The notes: generated by a model not told the origin, from the letters alone. DNA of 64,000 bases from Dillenia suffruticosa (GCA_033439265.1 JAVTVX010000004.1:24065201-24129200); one strand, 5' to 3'. Positions 21,942-35,450 are shown, counted from the stretch's first letter. Translations and numbers: made by a program.

Positions 21942-22262
21942 CAAGCGAAATCTGCAGTAAATTAGAGATTTTAATTTACCTTTGTTGAAGGAAGACTTCG
22001 CTTGGATGATCTTTCGTTTTGTCTGGATTTTTATCTTTCTTTCTCCCACTCTCCTTCTTCTTCCACTTTCTCTTCCTGGAGAACAAAGTAATCGTTCGTC
22101 ATAATTGATTGTACAGATTGCTTCGAAATCTGAATTCAAAATTCAAAATATGTTTATCTCTTTCCGAATTTAGTGAAAGAAAAATTTAAGGAGAGAGAGA
22201 AAGGGAGAAAATCTCTCCTTAGATATCGCTTCTATTAAGCACCTAAAGGTTTGATGAATATG

Positions 22263-22266
22263 CAGT

Positions 22267-22303
<37 letters not shown>

Positions 22304-22428
22304 GGGAAATGAATGAATAGGGAGAGAGGGGAATTCATTCGTTTTTGTAACGTAGAGAGAGAGAGAGAGAGCAATTACAGGGAATGAATGATTGGAGGTT
22401 TGGTGGGACATAGAGAGAGAGAGAATCC
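22263..22428 (-). promoter_or_regulatory. CT/GA-rich upstream region of the DUF1677 gene
   Basis: A (CT)n run at 22263-22298 and GA runs at about 22353-22370 and 22411-22424 lie 320-480 bp upstream of the chosen ATG. Further GAGAGA words occur at 22192-22202. They are probably part of the promoter or leader. No convincing TATA box was picked out. Confidence 0.4.
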
Positions 22429-23454
22429 ACGTAAGAAAGGGATAATGGCCGTAGATTAATGGATTGCCAGCTCAACAATTATCAGGAAATGGAAGAATTG
22501 TTCTGGCGAATATGTGCTTGGCTTTGTTCATGCTTTCCTTCCTTTTGCGTTCATTGGCCTATCCGATCTTTCCACGTGTGAATCATCCTCACCACCGTGT
22601 ACGTTATCATTTTTTTTTTTTTTTTCTGAAGTTTCTCCGCAAACATGCAGTAGATTTCTCATGTTTTGGATCCTGTCAGATAGCTGTCATGTTGCACTTT
22701 TTCGTTTTCCTTAAGAAAAGTTTTTACAGACTCATTTAAATTATAAATTTTTATTTTCTTTTCTTTTATTAATTATATTTTTTAAAAAATCTCCAAAACT
22801 ATCATTATTTCGATAATCTTTTTTCCTTTGAAAATAAAGAAGGAAAGGGAAAAGAAAAGTCTTACACAACTTGATATACCTTGAAAGGTGTATATTGATA
22901 ATACCTAATTACATTAAATAATGAATTCATAATATGCTATTTTCACTCTACTTCTGTTCTTATAAGGACACCCAAGTGGTAAGGAATTTTTGGTTAAGTG
23001 TTTAACTCAAAATCTCGTATTTAAATTTTCGTAACACGTGTATTTTCATGATTTTTACGATACAAAAAATCAACTTCCTAATTGAGAATATACTTTGGGG
23101 GAAGATTAGAATACGCAAGAGGAGAAAGGGAAATTCGATTTTGTTATTTATAGTTGAATACGTTCAAGAATTTTGATACAATGTACTTACTGAGACATTC
23201 AAAAGCCATCAGGAAGGTTGAAAGTGATTTTGCAGCTTATATCCTAGTTTTCATGCATATTTGGAATTTTTGTTTTGATCGAATTAAATTTTGAATGAAA
23301 ATATACGCCAAAATTTTTTTTTTTTTTTAATTTCCTATTCTAAGAACGTCCAATTTATCTCTATTTATAATTACAATCTACATGTAGTAAAATAAAATTA
23401 TTATATAAAATTTAATCAATTTAATTTATAATTGATTTTCATGTTATCTCCGAC

Positions 23455-23590
23455 TAAATTTAGTTTAAAATAAATTAGACTTTTAAAGGGTAATCCGATA
23501 TATTTTTATTATACAGAAATTCGAATTCAAAACTTTATTTAAAATATATTAATATTTAATTATTGTATCAATTAGATATCGATAATTTAT
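23455..23590 (-). mobile_element. SINE-like copy, degenerate
   Basis: The minus strand shows TTTTGAATTCGAATTTCTG (B-box-like), ATAATAAAAATATATCGG and AAAGTCTAATTTATTTTAAAC in the family order. It is A/T-rich and weakly conserved. Confidence 0.35.
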
Positions 23591-23936
23591 GACTTATTTG
23601 ATATACATGAGGTTATAATACTTATCAAACACCAGACATTATTCACTGCAGGCACCCGAATGAGTTGTAAGCAAACATACAAAATTATTATATGGTAGGA
23701 AAGAAATTACTAGAAAATCAATGAACCACATAGGTCAGGAGGAATATCCTGAGGTGGTGATTCCAAAATGGGATCGGTCACACTCATATAGTTCTCATTT
23801 TGTTTTTGTTAATAATTCAAAATGGGACCAAAGACTTGGCACTGTGAGTGAGGCCAAGCCATCCGGTGCTTCCAAATTATTGCCCTTTGGGCCCATGAAA
23901 ATGACCCGCACACAAATCACAACTCTCCCCCCTCCC

Positions 23937-23987
<51 letters not shown>

Positions 23988-25149
23988 TTATAACTCAATA
24001 GATATTATTTTTTTTAAGATTTTAAATTTGAATTTTTTTATATAAAAATAGAAAAAAGAGGTCTAAGGTTAAATTCTTAATTAAATTACTTTTTCCCAAA
24101 CTTCTCGATGTGAAGTCGTTTCTCTCACATAGGAGCTGTTTGAGATCTTGTTCCCAAATTGCCCTTACTTGGCTTGGTTGTGGGGGTGGGGAGGGGGGAA
24201 TTCAGATAAATTGTTACTCTTCTTAAGTAAAAAATGATGAGAATTTTGAACACCAAAATTAGAATTTCGTTTTAAAAATTTTCTTGCGAATGACTTTAAA
24301 TTAAGAAAAAGTCGAATCTAATTTAGTGTCTGTTTGACTTGATCTTTTTCGGTTTAAAACCAATTTAAAACTAAAATTAGTCAAAAAAAATTTCGATTTC
24401 AACTATTATAATGTTTTCATATATCCAAATGTTAAAAAAATCTTAAATATTTCAATATCGATGGAAAATATAAATTATAATTTTATTATTTTTTATGAAT
24501 TTAGAATATCTTTAAAACAATATATGAACTTTAAATATTTATGTTTAATTTATAAATATTTTAAAATTATTTATAAAACTATTTACTTTATAAATTACTT
24601 ACGAAATTTAATATCAATTATCCTTTATTATAATTTCACTACATCAATTACTCACAAAAGAGATTTTTAAAATAAAATTGTCAAATACCTTATCATTTAT
24701 AGTTTGAAAATTTTATTTTTTATATTATTTATAAATCAAAAATAAGAGATTTTAAAATAAAAAAAAATTGGTCAAACAGGTTCTTCGAATTAATAATATA
24801 TGGGGGTTGAGGGCTTATTTGGAAAAACTCCATTCAGCTTAATCTATTTGTATACTATCTTACTTTACTTTTTACAGTGTTAGTAATACCAAAACAAAGT
24901 AAGTAAATTAAGAAAATACTTTCTATTTGAGCAAACCCTTTATTTGTCACATGCTTCTCTTTATTCATATTGCCATTAAGCTACTACCAAATACGTGTGA
25001 CTTCTTTTGGGGTTTGGCCCTGACATTAACATGGGTATCCTTTATTTGTCACGCAAAAACCTAAGCTCATGTTGGTCTCGGCTACAAGAGGAAAACAAGT
25101 GCAACAAGTTTGGCAAACTTGGAACCACCTAATAATGACACGTGCCCGT

Positions 25150-25290
25150 GTCCGGTGGTAGAGTACTAAACTTATTTGATTAATATTTCAATTTTGAATT
25201 TTAAGAATAGAAAAATAGATACGAGAGACTCGATCTTTAAATTGGATTTTACAATTACTCGAATGATATTAGTCGAGTTTTCAGATACCG
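25150..25290 (+). mobile_element. SINE-like copy, well preserved
   Basis: The plus strand begins TCCGGTGGTAGAGTACTAAAC (A-box-like). It continues with TTTTGAATTTTAAGAATAG, AGATACGAGAGACTCGATC, TTTAAATTGGATTTTACAAT and TACTCGAATGATATTAGTCG, and ends AGATACC. It is one of the best guides to the family consensus, with the 39345 and 61080 copies on the other strand. Confidence 0.6.
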
Positions 25291-25587
25291 GTAGTAAAGT
25301 ATCAAAAAATATTGAAACCCACTTCTATGCATTCATTTATTTAATTATTTGTGGTGAAGGTAGCAAAATATTCCTTCTTTGCCAAGAAAAAAAAAAATAA
25401 CTACAACTTTGATGGTATTTATTTTGTTTATTTTTGGAGGCAATTGACTTTGACCATTTGAATGGGCTTGACCAAAAGAATTACGAGAAAGGCCTTGGAA
25501 ACCAAGAAGCGAACAAGGGTATGATGAATTAGGATAGAAGATAATGCAGAAGATATCATGAGGTGTTACGCATAATAGTAGAAAATG

Positions 25588-25643
<56 letters not shown>

Positions 25644-26149
25644 TCTCTTTCTCTCTCTCTCTTTTCTCTATCAAACAAGTTTCGTCCAGCAATTAGTTGG
25701 AAGGGGAGTAAGACTTTGGAAAAGTCTGGGGTGACGTGATATGATTAAAGAAATTAAAATATGACGTGGCATCATAATCACATCCTACGTGGCATACACT
25801 CACCATAACAAGGTCCACTCAAGAAAATGGACTTCTATCATTGTTACTCGGCAAAATCACATATACAAAGGGATCCATTTTATTGAAAATGACTTTCATT
25901 TGTAGAACTCAATAACTTTATTAATTTTTTATTTTAATTATAAAATATTACAAATAAAGAAAATTAATTAAATTTAATTTTAAAAAAATAAATCCTTAAA
26001 TATATATATTCATTTTCTTTTACGGCAATCGGATCAAATATCAAACTCAGACATGTGATACTTTTTTTTTATTTTCTAAAAACATTATATTTTATATTAT
26101 TGTGTATATCGTGTGTGTTATTTATATATTTTTTTATACTATATCAATC

Positions 26150-26330
26150 AATATTCGAAATCATATTTTGATTAATTTGGTTCGGGACTTACAGTAACCC
26201 ATTTAAGAGGGTCATCCTTCCAACATAGTTATTGTCTATACCCAAGATCGCGAGTTCTAAGTCACGAGTCGAACTCATAATCTTGGTTAAGGGATCTAAC
26301 ACTATATCCCACTAGACCAATTGACATTAA
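26150..26330 (-). mobile_element. SINE-like copy with tRNA-like head
   Basis: The minus strand starts AATTGGTCTAGTGGGATATA, an A-box match. ATGAGTTCGACTCGTG, a B-box match, follows about 40 bp on. The body GGGTTACTGTAAGTCCCGAA with CCAAATTAATC is shared in outline with the other copies. Confidence 0.55.
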
Positions 26331-27894
26331 TTGAGTGTTATTTATATTGTTTTAATATGACCGAAAAGAGACTAAATTCGATTTTAAACGGGTTGAACTT
26401 TTAAAAAATAAAACTCACATAATAATGTCTATTTCTTTACACATAAAACTCAAATACGAAATATTTTCTAAGAAATATCAATTATCAACCATTAAACTGA
26501 TCATGCATGAGTTGAATTTATAACTTAATGGATACACCATATAAGCATAATCTTAATTTGATTTATAGTAAAAAAATAAACTTGTAAAATAAAATATACC
26601 CTTAAAATTTTTCTCTTTCATTTTTCATATGACAAAAAATCATTGTTTTTTTTTTTTTTTTTAAAAAAAAAGAACAGGTGTAAGGCGGATGCTGAATTTA
26701 AAAAGTTTTGCAGGTGGAAAGATGAGGTGTGTGGTGACTAGTCCAGTCGAGAAGTGCAACCACAAAGAGACATGGTGCTCCTTTTCTACATTTGACATGA
26801 AAGCTTTTGTCGTTCCAGGACAAGGAAATTGCATGCTTTTTTCTTCCTTTCAATTTCTGGTTCTAATTCCCTATTTTCTTCTATCATTTTTGTTGATGCA
26901 AAATATTTTATTTTTGGAACATCTAACATGGCTTTTGAGACAAGATGATGGGTTTATTGTATTGAATTTATATATCGAATTAGATAAAAATTAAATAAAT
27001 TGAATTTTTTCTGATTAATAAGTTTCGTATATTTCGATTTATTTATCTAAAATTAAATGATTTTATTATTTTCAGAGATAAATTTTCATGAGTCTTAGAA
27101 TTTTTTTTAAAAAAAATAAATTATATCTAAGAACTTATGGAGATCAAATACTTTTATTTGTCCTTATTTTAATTTTGATATTTTTTTCATACTCTTTATG
27201 GTAAAAGATAATTATCAATTTTAGGTGGGGTTATTATATCTTATATTTTTATTAATTTAATTTAAATATTATCGACGTCATTTTAAAGATAATTCTTTTA
27301 ATTTAATTTTTTTATTATTAAATTTAAATTTAAAATTTCGTTAACAAATCTAATATTTTTATCGATTTTGTTAACCCTCCATTGATCATATTTATCATTA
27401 ATGATATACATATAACAGACGACACATGGATTTTGCAATCAAATCATATACTATAAGCTAAGACTGTATACTCGTATTACTTTTGAAGTCTTCTACTCCA
27501 ACTGTAGATTGTACATGAAGTGGGTTTCCCACAGACCATATGGATCATAAAAAGAAGAAAAAAAATATATCTTAAATGTTGGGTCCTTAACATCACATGC
27601 ATTAACATGATAAGATCTTGAGATGTGACCCATCAACAGCCCCTTGATGTGATGAAAAGATGTTGCCAAGATGCAATGGGGTCCGACCTAAATAAGTTAT
27701 TATCCCTTGTCAAAATCATGATTAACACATCTCATTAATGACTTGTTGAGCAGAAATTCTAAGTTCATTGTATCAAAGATAGATATAGATACATGCTACA
27801 AGTTCCTTGTCCTATTTAAATTTGAAAATATTAATGGTGGAAGCCATACTTTCAATTGAGATAAATAGCGAGGATTATTACCAAATTTTTTTAT

Positions 27895-28030
27895 ATTAAA
27901 TAATCGAACGTTCTATTCTATTAATTAAAAATTTCAAATTCGAATTCTAAAAATGAAAAAAAAAAAGATTTAAGAGAGTTAATATCTAAAATGGGTCTTA
28001 TAGTATTCAAACCGAATTAATTATACGTAA
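27895..28030 (+). mobile_element. SINE-like copy
   Basis: The plus strand shows TTAATTAAAAATTTCAAATTC, then GAATTCTAAAAATG with an A-run, TTTAAGAGAGTTAATATC, AATGGGTCTTATAGTATTC and AAACCGAATTAATTATAC. This is the family body in order. Confidence 0.5.
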
Positions 28031-29236
28031 GTGAAAATCAAAAAATAAAAATAAATCTCGAGGATTATTGGATTTGATGATACCGAAAACTATTTTTTTT
28101 TTTAATTTAAAACAAAGGCCTTAAGATGAAGTTCGAAGATATTTATAAAAATTATTGTGTAGATGGATAGATTTGTTGGGTTGACTGATATCTAAAAGAA
28201 ATGGTATGGCTTGAATGCGAACCCTTATCAACATTACATCCCAGGCACTAATATTTTTGTTGTTCAATGATCCACTCGATTACACACTTCAATAGGAAAA
28301 ATGGTGAGAAATTAAAAATCTGTGGCTTGAAATCTCAAAAAAAAATGTGTTTTAGCATCTTACTGTAAGATCTATCAGCCAGTCACCAATAACGAAGATG
28401 ACAGTGTATGAACTAGACTTGGTGGGAAGTCGTAGGCCCCCTTGTTTGTTGTTTGTCTGTAGTCACTTCATTTTCCATCCGACTTCATATGGTGAGAGAA
28501 TGCTAGTCTCGGAGCACAGCACACATATAAGACAATGACCTTTCCCAACCACAGACAATTGTAGATTGGACTCGAAGTTTTAGGAATGGACATTTAGTAC
28601 CTTCAATGGCAACAATAATTAGCACACAGAAACAGCAGTTCGAGCTCATCACTCACTTTCCAATCATCGAAAGCATGTTGTGTTAGCAATGCCGCCACGA
28701 ATGCACCTCTCTCACTCTCCAAGTACACGCGACGTCAAAAAATTTTCCAATCAATGGCAAAATTACGGTAAAATTGATGGTTATGAGTAGAAAAAGCCCC
28801 TCACACTAAGAAAAGAGTACAGTGGATAACACTAAACACCGATGCCAAAGCACAAAAAGTGGTGAAAAGCGGCCATGGAAAAAGAATTTTGACAATCTAA
28901 CATTTCTCAAAATTGTAAAACAAATCATTCCTGTAGCAACAGTTCATTTATATACAATTAAGACTTCAACATCTATTCATTATAAGAACCTTCCTACAGC
29001 CAGTGCCTGTCATTCAAGCCAAAATTTCCAGGGTCTCATGTAACCGCATCTATACTCATCAGGGGTTTCCATCCATTGTCCACAAATGAGAGAAGGCCAC
29101 AGCATGTGGATGTGGCTTAGATGTTAAAATAAAGAACGAGGAGGGATGGTGGGATCCCTCTCAATGAGGTTGTATCAATCAAAAACTCGAGTTAGTGAGC
29201 CCTGTCCAAATGGAACTAAGCCTTGTCCAAATGGAA

Positions 29237-31962
29237 CTATGTTTCACTTTTATTATAGCTATGGTTACCTTCAGAAGTTTCTTCTTTTTCAAGCCCTAAG
29301 ATCAAGTTTTCAATTTGTCTTCTATAAACCGGCATGAAATGATCGTTGATCATGCTTTGCGAGAGCCGTAATTTACTGTACAAAGTCCTCGGTGTAAGAA
29401 AGATTCCAACCTGGGTCTCTGTCGATTGGTTATTTTGCAAGTCACTTGAGGCTGCTTCACCTTCACTTTCTACACTATTGGAGTTAAGTGTAACAATGTG
29501 CATTATCTTCCCTGGTGGGAAAAATCTATGTGCTTCCTTAATTTCAGGTTCGGAGGTTCCTGGTTGGTCTTTGCTTATTTTCACAATGGCAGCAGCTTCT
29601 TCTTGCTTTAGTTCCTTTTCGACGTCAGCCTCCTCATCTCGTTGATCATAAAGTTCATGCTCCAGTTGTTGCCATAGCTCAACTTCAGTCATACGTTCGT
29701 CATGCCTATTATGACCCATGAGGTCATCACCATCATCAACATCCATCTCCATTTCAGCATGCAAGTCAATATTGTAAGAACAGGAGCATTCGATTTCAGA
29801 GGTCCATTCCGATCCTTCGGTTCTAGATAAAGAACCCTGGGTGGTTTGAATGGAAGTTGAGGCCCTGTCAGGGGAAGTGAGAAGGGGATCTGAAGTTTCT
29901 CCTTCAAGAGAGGACGGCTCTGAGGAATCTCTCTCAACCATCAAATTTGAACAAGTCCCCACTGGTCGCTGGCGGGGACCTGTGCATGACCATGAGGATA
30001 ACCTAAAGGACGGACGACTCCATGCTGCCTGTGCCATACTTCGAGCTCTCCTCATCACAACCTGTTGACAAACATCGGATAACAGCAAGTAAAATCTGCT
30101 TAGTCTCCTAAAGACACAAGTTCCTGGTCTATGATACATTTGAACTTGGAATACCATCACCAGCAAACCCTCCTTGCAGAAAAAGATTTTACCTGTGTGC
30201 CATTTGAGACTGGTCGCAACATTGCCCCAGCCCCAGCCACCTTTGCTTTAGCACCGGCAATAGATGGAAGACGGGAGCCCAGCGCAGTTGCAGAACGATA
30301 AACAGTACTCAGAATTCTTGTATGCTCAATCTGATTCCTCAGATCATTCAGCCAAGCAGATGCGGTCACCTGCACAAAGAAAACAAAAACACATCAACCT
30401 ATTGTTCAGAACCAGAAGTGAGCACAGACAACACAAATCTAAGATCCTGCAAATGATTTCAGCACCATTTGTTAATCCAGAGAACAAATAACCCCCAATT
30501 TGCAGGAGAAAAATATAAGGGCAATTCACAATTTAAACTACAAGCAAGTGACCACATATAAGGCCAGTGATGGCAAGGCCGAAAACAAACCTCAGCACGC
30601 AAGTCATCCACAGAACCTGCTGAGAAAGTAGGCACTAAATCAGCTCCATTTATCACAGAAGTGATGACATGATTGCCCGACTCTGCCAGTTCCCATGTCA
30701 TACAAGCAGCTGCACAAACAGTACCACATAAAAGCTAAAGCAATATTCTGGACATGCAGACATCGGAACATGCAAAGTTGAAGGTTTAATTTGGCTTCAC
30801 AATATAAACACCTGGTGCAAATGTGACACAGGTAGCTCTTGACAATTCCTTCTGCTCACGCAATATATAAGTTAGAAGTGCAGCTGTACCTCCACCCAAT
30901 GAGTGTCCTACAATCTGTTCCAAAGAAAATCAGTACAAAGTAAGAAAAAAATTATAATAATTAAGAAAAAAAAATATCTCTTCTAAAGCACTCTTAATGC
31001 CATACTCAATTATCAGCAAGTGAATGTCTCAAGTTGTATAAATGCAACATCAAGGGCATACAGGCTTCTAATTTTGTGAACCAAGGGTAAAAGAGTGAGC
31101 TGGATACAAATGCAGAATTCCCAAGATTTTCCAAGCACAAATATCAGATCAGTTAGTTTTTCTATTTACTAATTGGTGGGATCAATTTTCAAGTGCTTGT
31201 AACATGTAAATAATAAAACCATAGAAAGAAAACGACAGATAATACATTAAATGACTCCTGTGTAAATACATTAAATCAAAATCAGTGACATTGTGTCCTT
31301 CATAAGCTCGGAAGCAAAATCAAAACTATCAAGAAACAAACACCAATAGCTACTACCTTATTTTTATTACCTTCAGCTGATAGTCTGGATATTGGCCAAG
31401 TGCTTTGACAAGACAGGGAGTAGCAAGCTTTGCAATCCATCTAGCAGCAGCAACCATTCCACAATGTGCATAGCCTAAAACTAAATTGCTCACACCTCCT
31501 TCATGAACAACTGAATGATGAAAAGGTACCACCGCCCCAGTTACAGCTGTAAGAGTGTCCTTGATACTATGAGTTCCGCGGATCAAAAGGAGGAGAAGAT
31601 TTGTTTTATGATCAACTAGAATTGTGAAGGCTGGCTTCAAAAGCTGCACCAAATTTGTTTATTCAAGAAGATTAGACCTCCTCATTGGGTACTTCATAAT
31701 GGCATACAACTACCATGACATGTGTCTCAGAAGATTATCCCTCACAACCTTTCTAAATACATAGACAAGTTTCTGTGACCAGTGATGAACACTGCATTGC
31801 ATGCATATATATATTTATACTTATATATACAGGGGGTAACATGAAACCAGACCAACAGCCTATTCTCACTCCTCTCTAAAGCCTGAAACACCCTTCAACA
31901 AGCCCCCTATCCCTTCTAACCCCAAATAAATAAATAAATAAATAAATAAATTGAAGAGAGAA

Positions 31963-32005
<43 letters not shown>

Positions 32006-34648
32006 CATCAAAATAGACAAATCTGAGATAACAGGGGGGGAAAATGAATCAGGAGCACCACTTACCCCCGCTTTTGGTTCTTGAAGTAGAACATTTTCTT
32101 GGGAATAACCTGTCTCCTCTAAAAATAATGGGAATGGTTTTTTGGAGAAGTGCCAACATAAGGTCAACAAGTTCAACAGATATCTGAGCTCAGCAGTAAT
32201 TTCAGGTCCTTTAAGCTGTACACTGTCTCCACCACCAAATACACTGCTAACATGCAAGTTTCCCTGAGAAAAAAAGCCAGAGTCAAAAGCTTGAATGAAT
32301 AAGATAAAAGCATGCAAATATCTAAAGTGCCTCAATCTGTTTTGCCATATAACCATTATGATGAATGTCTAGTCATTCTGTCATGAAGAACAAAGAGCAC
32401 AAAAAGCAACCACAGAAATCATAAATGGCTGCCAGGTCGAGTTTGAAATACCATAGGTTCACCTTGGGGTAATCAAAGACAGATGAGGGGAAAGTACAAT
32501 AGGAATTTCTTCACACAAATAACATGAGAATTTCCATACCGAAACAATACCATGTATTGCAGGGATTTACAGCCTCACTCTGCATCAAGTATGTATACAG
32601 TGAGGGAGAGTTGAAGTCTTTGGCAAGTGGCCTCCAAGCATTTACTTCCTAACAAAGCCAACATGCATTTAAATTTGATCATTCATTTACTTTTGCATTA
32701 AATGTTCAAGTGAACTATATATTGTGCTCAAATGTTCAACAGATCAACCAAAAGAAATTGTTCTACATAATGACCACCATACTGAGAGGTGCATCATCAA
32801 AGATTCAACCTCACTCAAACACTGTTACCTGGAATGTGGTCCATTCTGTCTCATACAGTACTACATAAATATCCTCATTTGAACGATACAAAAAATGTCA
32901 AAATAATAATTATATCGATTATGTCTTCATTGAATATGAAAACTATGATTTAATCCAAAGCTCCATTAGCACGAACAAATTATCATATTTATTGACTATT
33001 TGAAAAAGTTCATCCAAGAAGAAAATGGCCTGAACACTTTCTGTATGAATTTGTAATTTGTACCCTTTTCTCCTTGTCTTCATTGATATAGAGTTGTCAT
33101 GTTGGAGCATCATCTTATATCATGTTTCTTACTCCAATCACTAAAATATGATGCTTGCAGATTCGGAGAACTAAAATGCAATATGTGAAGTGGTTGAGGC
33201 ACTAAAGAAGAAAGTGTCATTGTATTGTGAGAAATATCACTTTCCTTGCACTACTATTGCAAGTGACTGATTTCATTTTAATAAGCCATAATGATTATGA
33301 GATGCAATTGGTATAAAATGTTGGACACAGAAGCAAAATGTGGTTAAAAAAATTCTCTAGGAAGTTAAAATTCGTTAGCATCATGAATCAAAAAGCAGTG
33401 CAAAGTTGAGAATCCAAATTATCACCTTGCCACCAAAAAAATTTACATTTCTCCAAGTGACCAAAAGACAACATGAATCCAAAACATCTCTCTTCACCTA
33501 TCATATTGTCAACCATAGCATTCTAAGCCCAAAAACCTCTCCACTGTCTACACAACCGAAGACAGCCTAAAAAGATAACTATTTTGCATATGATTCCAGT
33601 CCATGGAAAGTGGAAAAGACATGGAAAACATACTCCTCCTGGGGTTATGAAAAAAGTTCCTTCCTATGTACATTCTCACGCAAATGCAAATTTTGGAGGA
33701 AACCATATAGGTGTGAGTCTCATAGCCTAAAAGGATAACTATTTAGCATATGATTCCAGTCCATGGAAAGTGGAAAAGATTTGGAAAACATACTCCTCCT
33801 TCTGCGGTTATGAAAAAAGTTCCTTCCTATGTACATTCTCATGCAAATGCAAATTTTGAGGGAAACCATATAGATGTAATTCTCAGAGCCAAGAATAAAG
33901 CTCATCTTGGACTCTCACCACATCAAATAAATATTCCTTTTGACATCAAAATCCACTCTCTACATAAGAGCTTTACCACTGCAAGAGCTCCAACTACCAG
34001 TCTCACCAAACCTCTCAGAAATCACATAATAACCGCCCCAAGTGAACAGTAAAGAAGGCACATCACCAGACTCTGACTAAGATTGATAAAACTATCATGA
34101 ACAAGGCAATGAGACCAAGCAGAATTATAGTTATTGAATTTGTGGAATACAGAATAATCAGACAATAATTAGACAAAGAAAGAGATCGTGAGACTACTCT
34201 TCCTAGAGTGACAGCAACTTCCTATTCTCATGACATGCATAAACTTGGATGCTCACTCTTACAGCTAGAGTATATCAACATATATTATGATTCCAGCATA
34301 TAGAAACTTAAAGTGCCACCGATTTCAGCATTACCCCAAAACACTGACCTGTCTCTTTAGAAGAAAGGTGATGCCGAATGCCAAGTCCCCAATAGGCCAT
34401 TTCCCCAAAGTCTCCGAATAAGTAAATCTAAGAGTCTCTGATAATGTCCAAATCGTTTCTAGCCAAGTACCAGGAGCTCGAATTAGTCTATGCGAAACGC
34501 GATCAATACCTAGAGTAACATTGTTTTGCAAATCACTCCCATTTTCATTTTCATCATGAGCCTGATCATTTGATTCCAATTTCCTATTCAGAGTATAGTA
34601 CAATAATGCAGCTGCACCAGCCGCCGTAGCCATGGTTGCAGTTGCCAT
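29237..34648 (-). CDS. Class 3 / diacylglycerol lipase-like protein, 664 aa, 7 coding exons
   Basis: Read on the minus strand, the exons are 34648-34349, 32263-32066, 31643-31371, 30914-30812, 30709-30591, 30369-30193 and 30061-29237. All have GT..AG introns and keep one frame. The N-terminus MATATMATAAGAAALLYYTL holds a hydrophobic stretch, and residues about 50-140 match the mono/diacylglycerol lipase N-terminal region. The alpha/beta-hydrolase core follows, with IRGTHS at 187-192, the nucleophile elbow GHSLGG (Ser262) and NGADLVP with Asp315. After a long acidic, low-complexity insert (about 430-570, rich in D/E) comes FPPGKIMHIV, where His578 is the likely third catalytic residue. Such enzymes cleave fatty acids from diacyl- or monoacylglycerols at membranes. 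Substrate preference is inferred, not shown. A 5' untranslated intron (34659-35181) precedes the coding exon. It resembles the Arabidopsis lipase class 3 group of At3g14075, from memory. Confidence 0.92.
31925..32003. repeat. (AAAT)n and (AG)n microsatellites in a lipase intron
   Basis: A run of AAAT units at about 31925-31951 is followed by (AG)n at about 31966-32003, inside the intron between the second and third coding exons. The splice sites on either side are intact. Confidence 0.9.
33564..33890. repeat. 160-bp tandem duplication inside the first coding intron of the lipase gene
   Basis: Copies at 33564-33723 and 33724-about 33890 share long identical stretches, including CATATGATTCCAGTCCATGG, AAAACATACTCCTCCT and TTCCTTCCTATGTACATTC, with only a few differences. 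The second copy keeps a 100-codon open frame (33750-34052, plus strand), while the first is interrupted, so I do not call a gene. The origin of the sequence is not recognised. The high identity suggests a fairly recent duplication. Confidence 0.85.
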
Positions 34649-35181
34649 TAACTTTTTCCTGTAAAATTCAACCCATCAAAACATAAAACAATTGGTTCAG
34701 AACAAAATTCTTCAAATTTTCAGGGCAAAAAATTCAATAAAATGAAGTTATAACTGATGAAATCTTCAAAACAAAAACAAACCCTTGTACCTAAATTCCT
34801 GGTATTTATCAATGCAACCCATCAAAAAACATGAACATTAACCCAAACCCATGTTTTTCCTTAAATTAAGTTTCCAACTTTCCGTTCATAATTCATCAGA
34901 AATCTTCAAACAAATATGAACCCTTAAACCTAAAGTACTAGTTTTAATCAAATTCATCATAGATAACATTAAATTTTGATAACTAGAATGTCAAACAATA
35001 CCGTTTGAGAATCCGAAAAAATATGATGGAAAAAACCACAGAACGCAAGCTTATCATGATTACACACTAAAAATTAAACAGAACCCTAAAATCCCAGAAA
35101 TACAAACATGATCGACCAAATCAAGAAAAGTGAAGCAAAGAAGAAAAAGGGTGCGACAAACAAAGATGAATTTGTGCTTAC

Positions 35182-35308
35182 CCGAAGAAACCGATTTTTT
35201 CTCTTCTTTTCGAATCAAACCCAAAAATTCCGATACTTTGCTTCGAGAAGGGATTAAACAACCGATCCTAATCCCAGAATAAAAACAAAAGCAAAGAATT
35301 TATATTAT

Positions 35309-35339
<31 letters not shown>

Positions 35340-35450
35340 AGAATGTTGCTTATGCTTTTGGAAACTGAACCAACGCGTTCTCTTCTGGGTGTGTTTTCTG
35401 CGTCTCTTCCTGGGCCCTGATTTCGTAGGATGGTGACGTACACGTGTGGG
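35182..35450 (-). promoter_or_regulatory. Lipase gene promoter and first untranslated exon
   Basis: On the minus strand a splice donor after position 35182 (TTCTTCGGG/TAAGC context) ends an untranslated exon, which joins to 34658 just before the ATG. A TATA-like ATAATATAAATT lies at 35297-35308, downstream of a (CT)n run at about 35312-35339. Further upstream, TGACGTAC and the G-box-like ACACGTGT sit side by side at 35433-35448. These ACGT-core elements are typical bZIP/bHLH sites, so stress or light control is possible but not shown. Confidence 0.55.

Larger units (their letters stand above)
22429..29236. other. 6.8 kb repeat-rich intergenic region between DUF1677 and lipase genes
   Basis: No protein gene supported. 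It contains SINE-like copies (listed separately), a (TA)n run at 23951-23985, a (CT)n run at 25590-25662 and very A/T-rich stretches. The short plus-strand frames at 23721-23993 and 26689-26994 lack family resemblance. Part of 28800-29236 may be 3' untranslated sequence of the lipase gene, which ends at 29237 on the minus strand; it holds a 21-bp-spaced repeat of TGTCCAAATGGAACTA at about 29203-29240. Confidence 0.5.

Noticed and set aside
23721..23993. 90-codon frame ending in a run of Lys and Ile-Tyr
   Set aside because: The end is translated poly(A) and (TA)n; the rest matches no family I know.
25345..25692. 115-codon minus-strand frame with long Glu/Arg run
   Set aside because: It is a translation of the (CT)n microsatellite on the other strand.
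26689..26994. 101-codon plus-strand frame
   Set aside because: Hydrophobic C-terminal half from A/T-rich DNA and no family resemblance.
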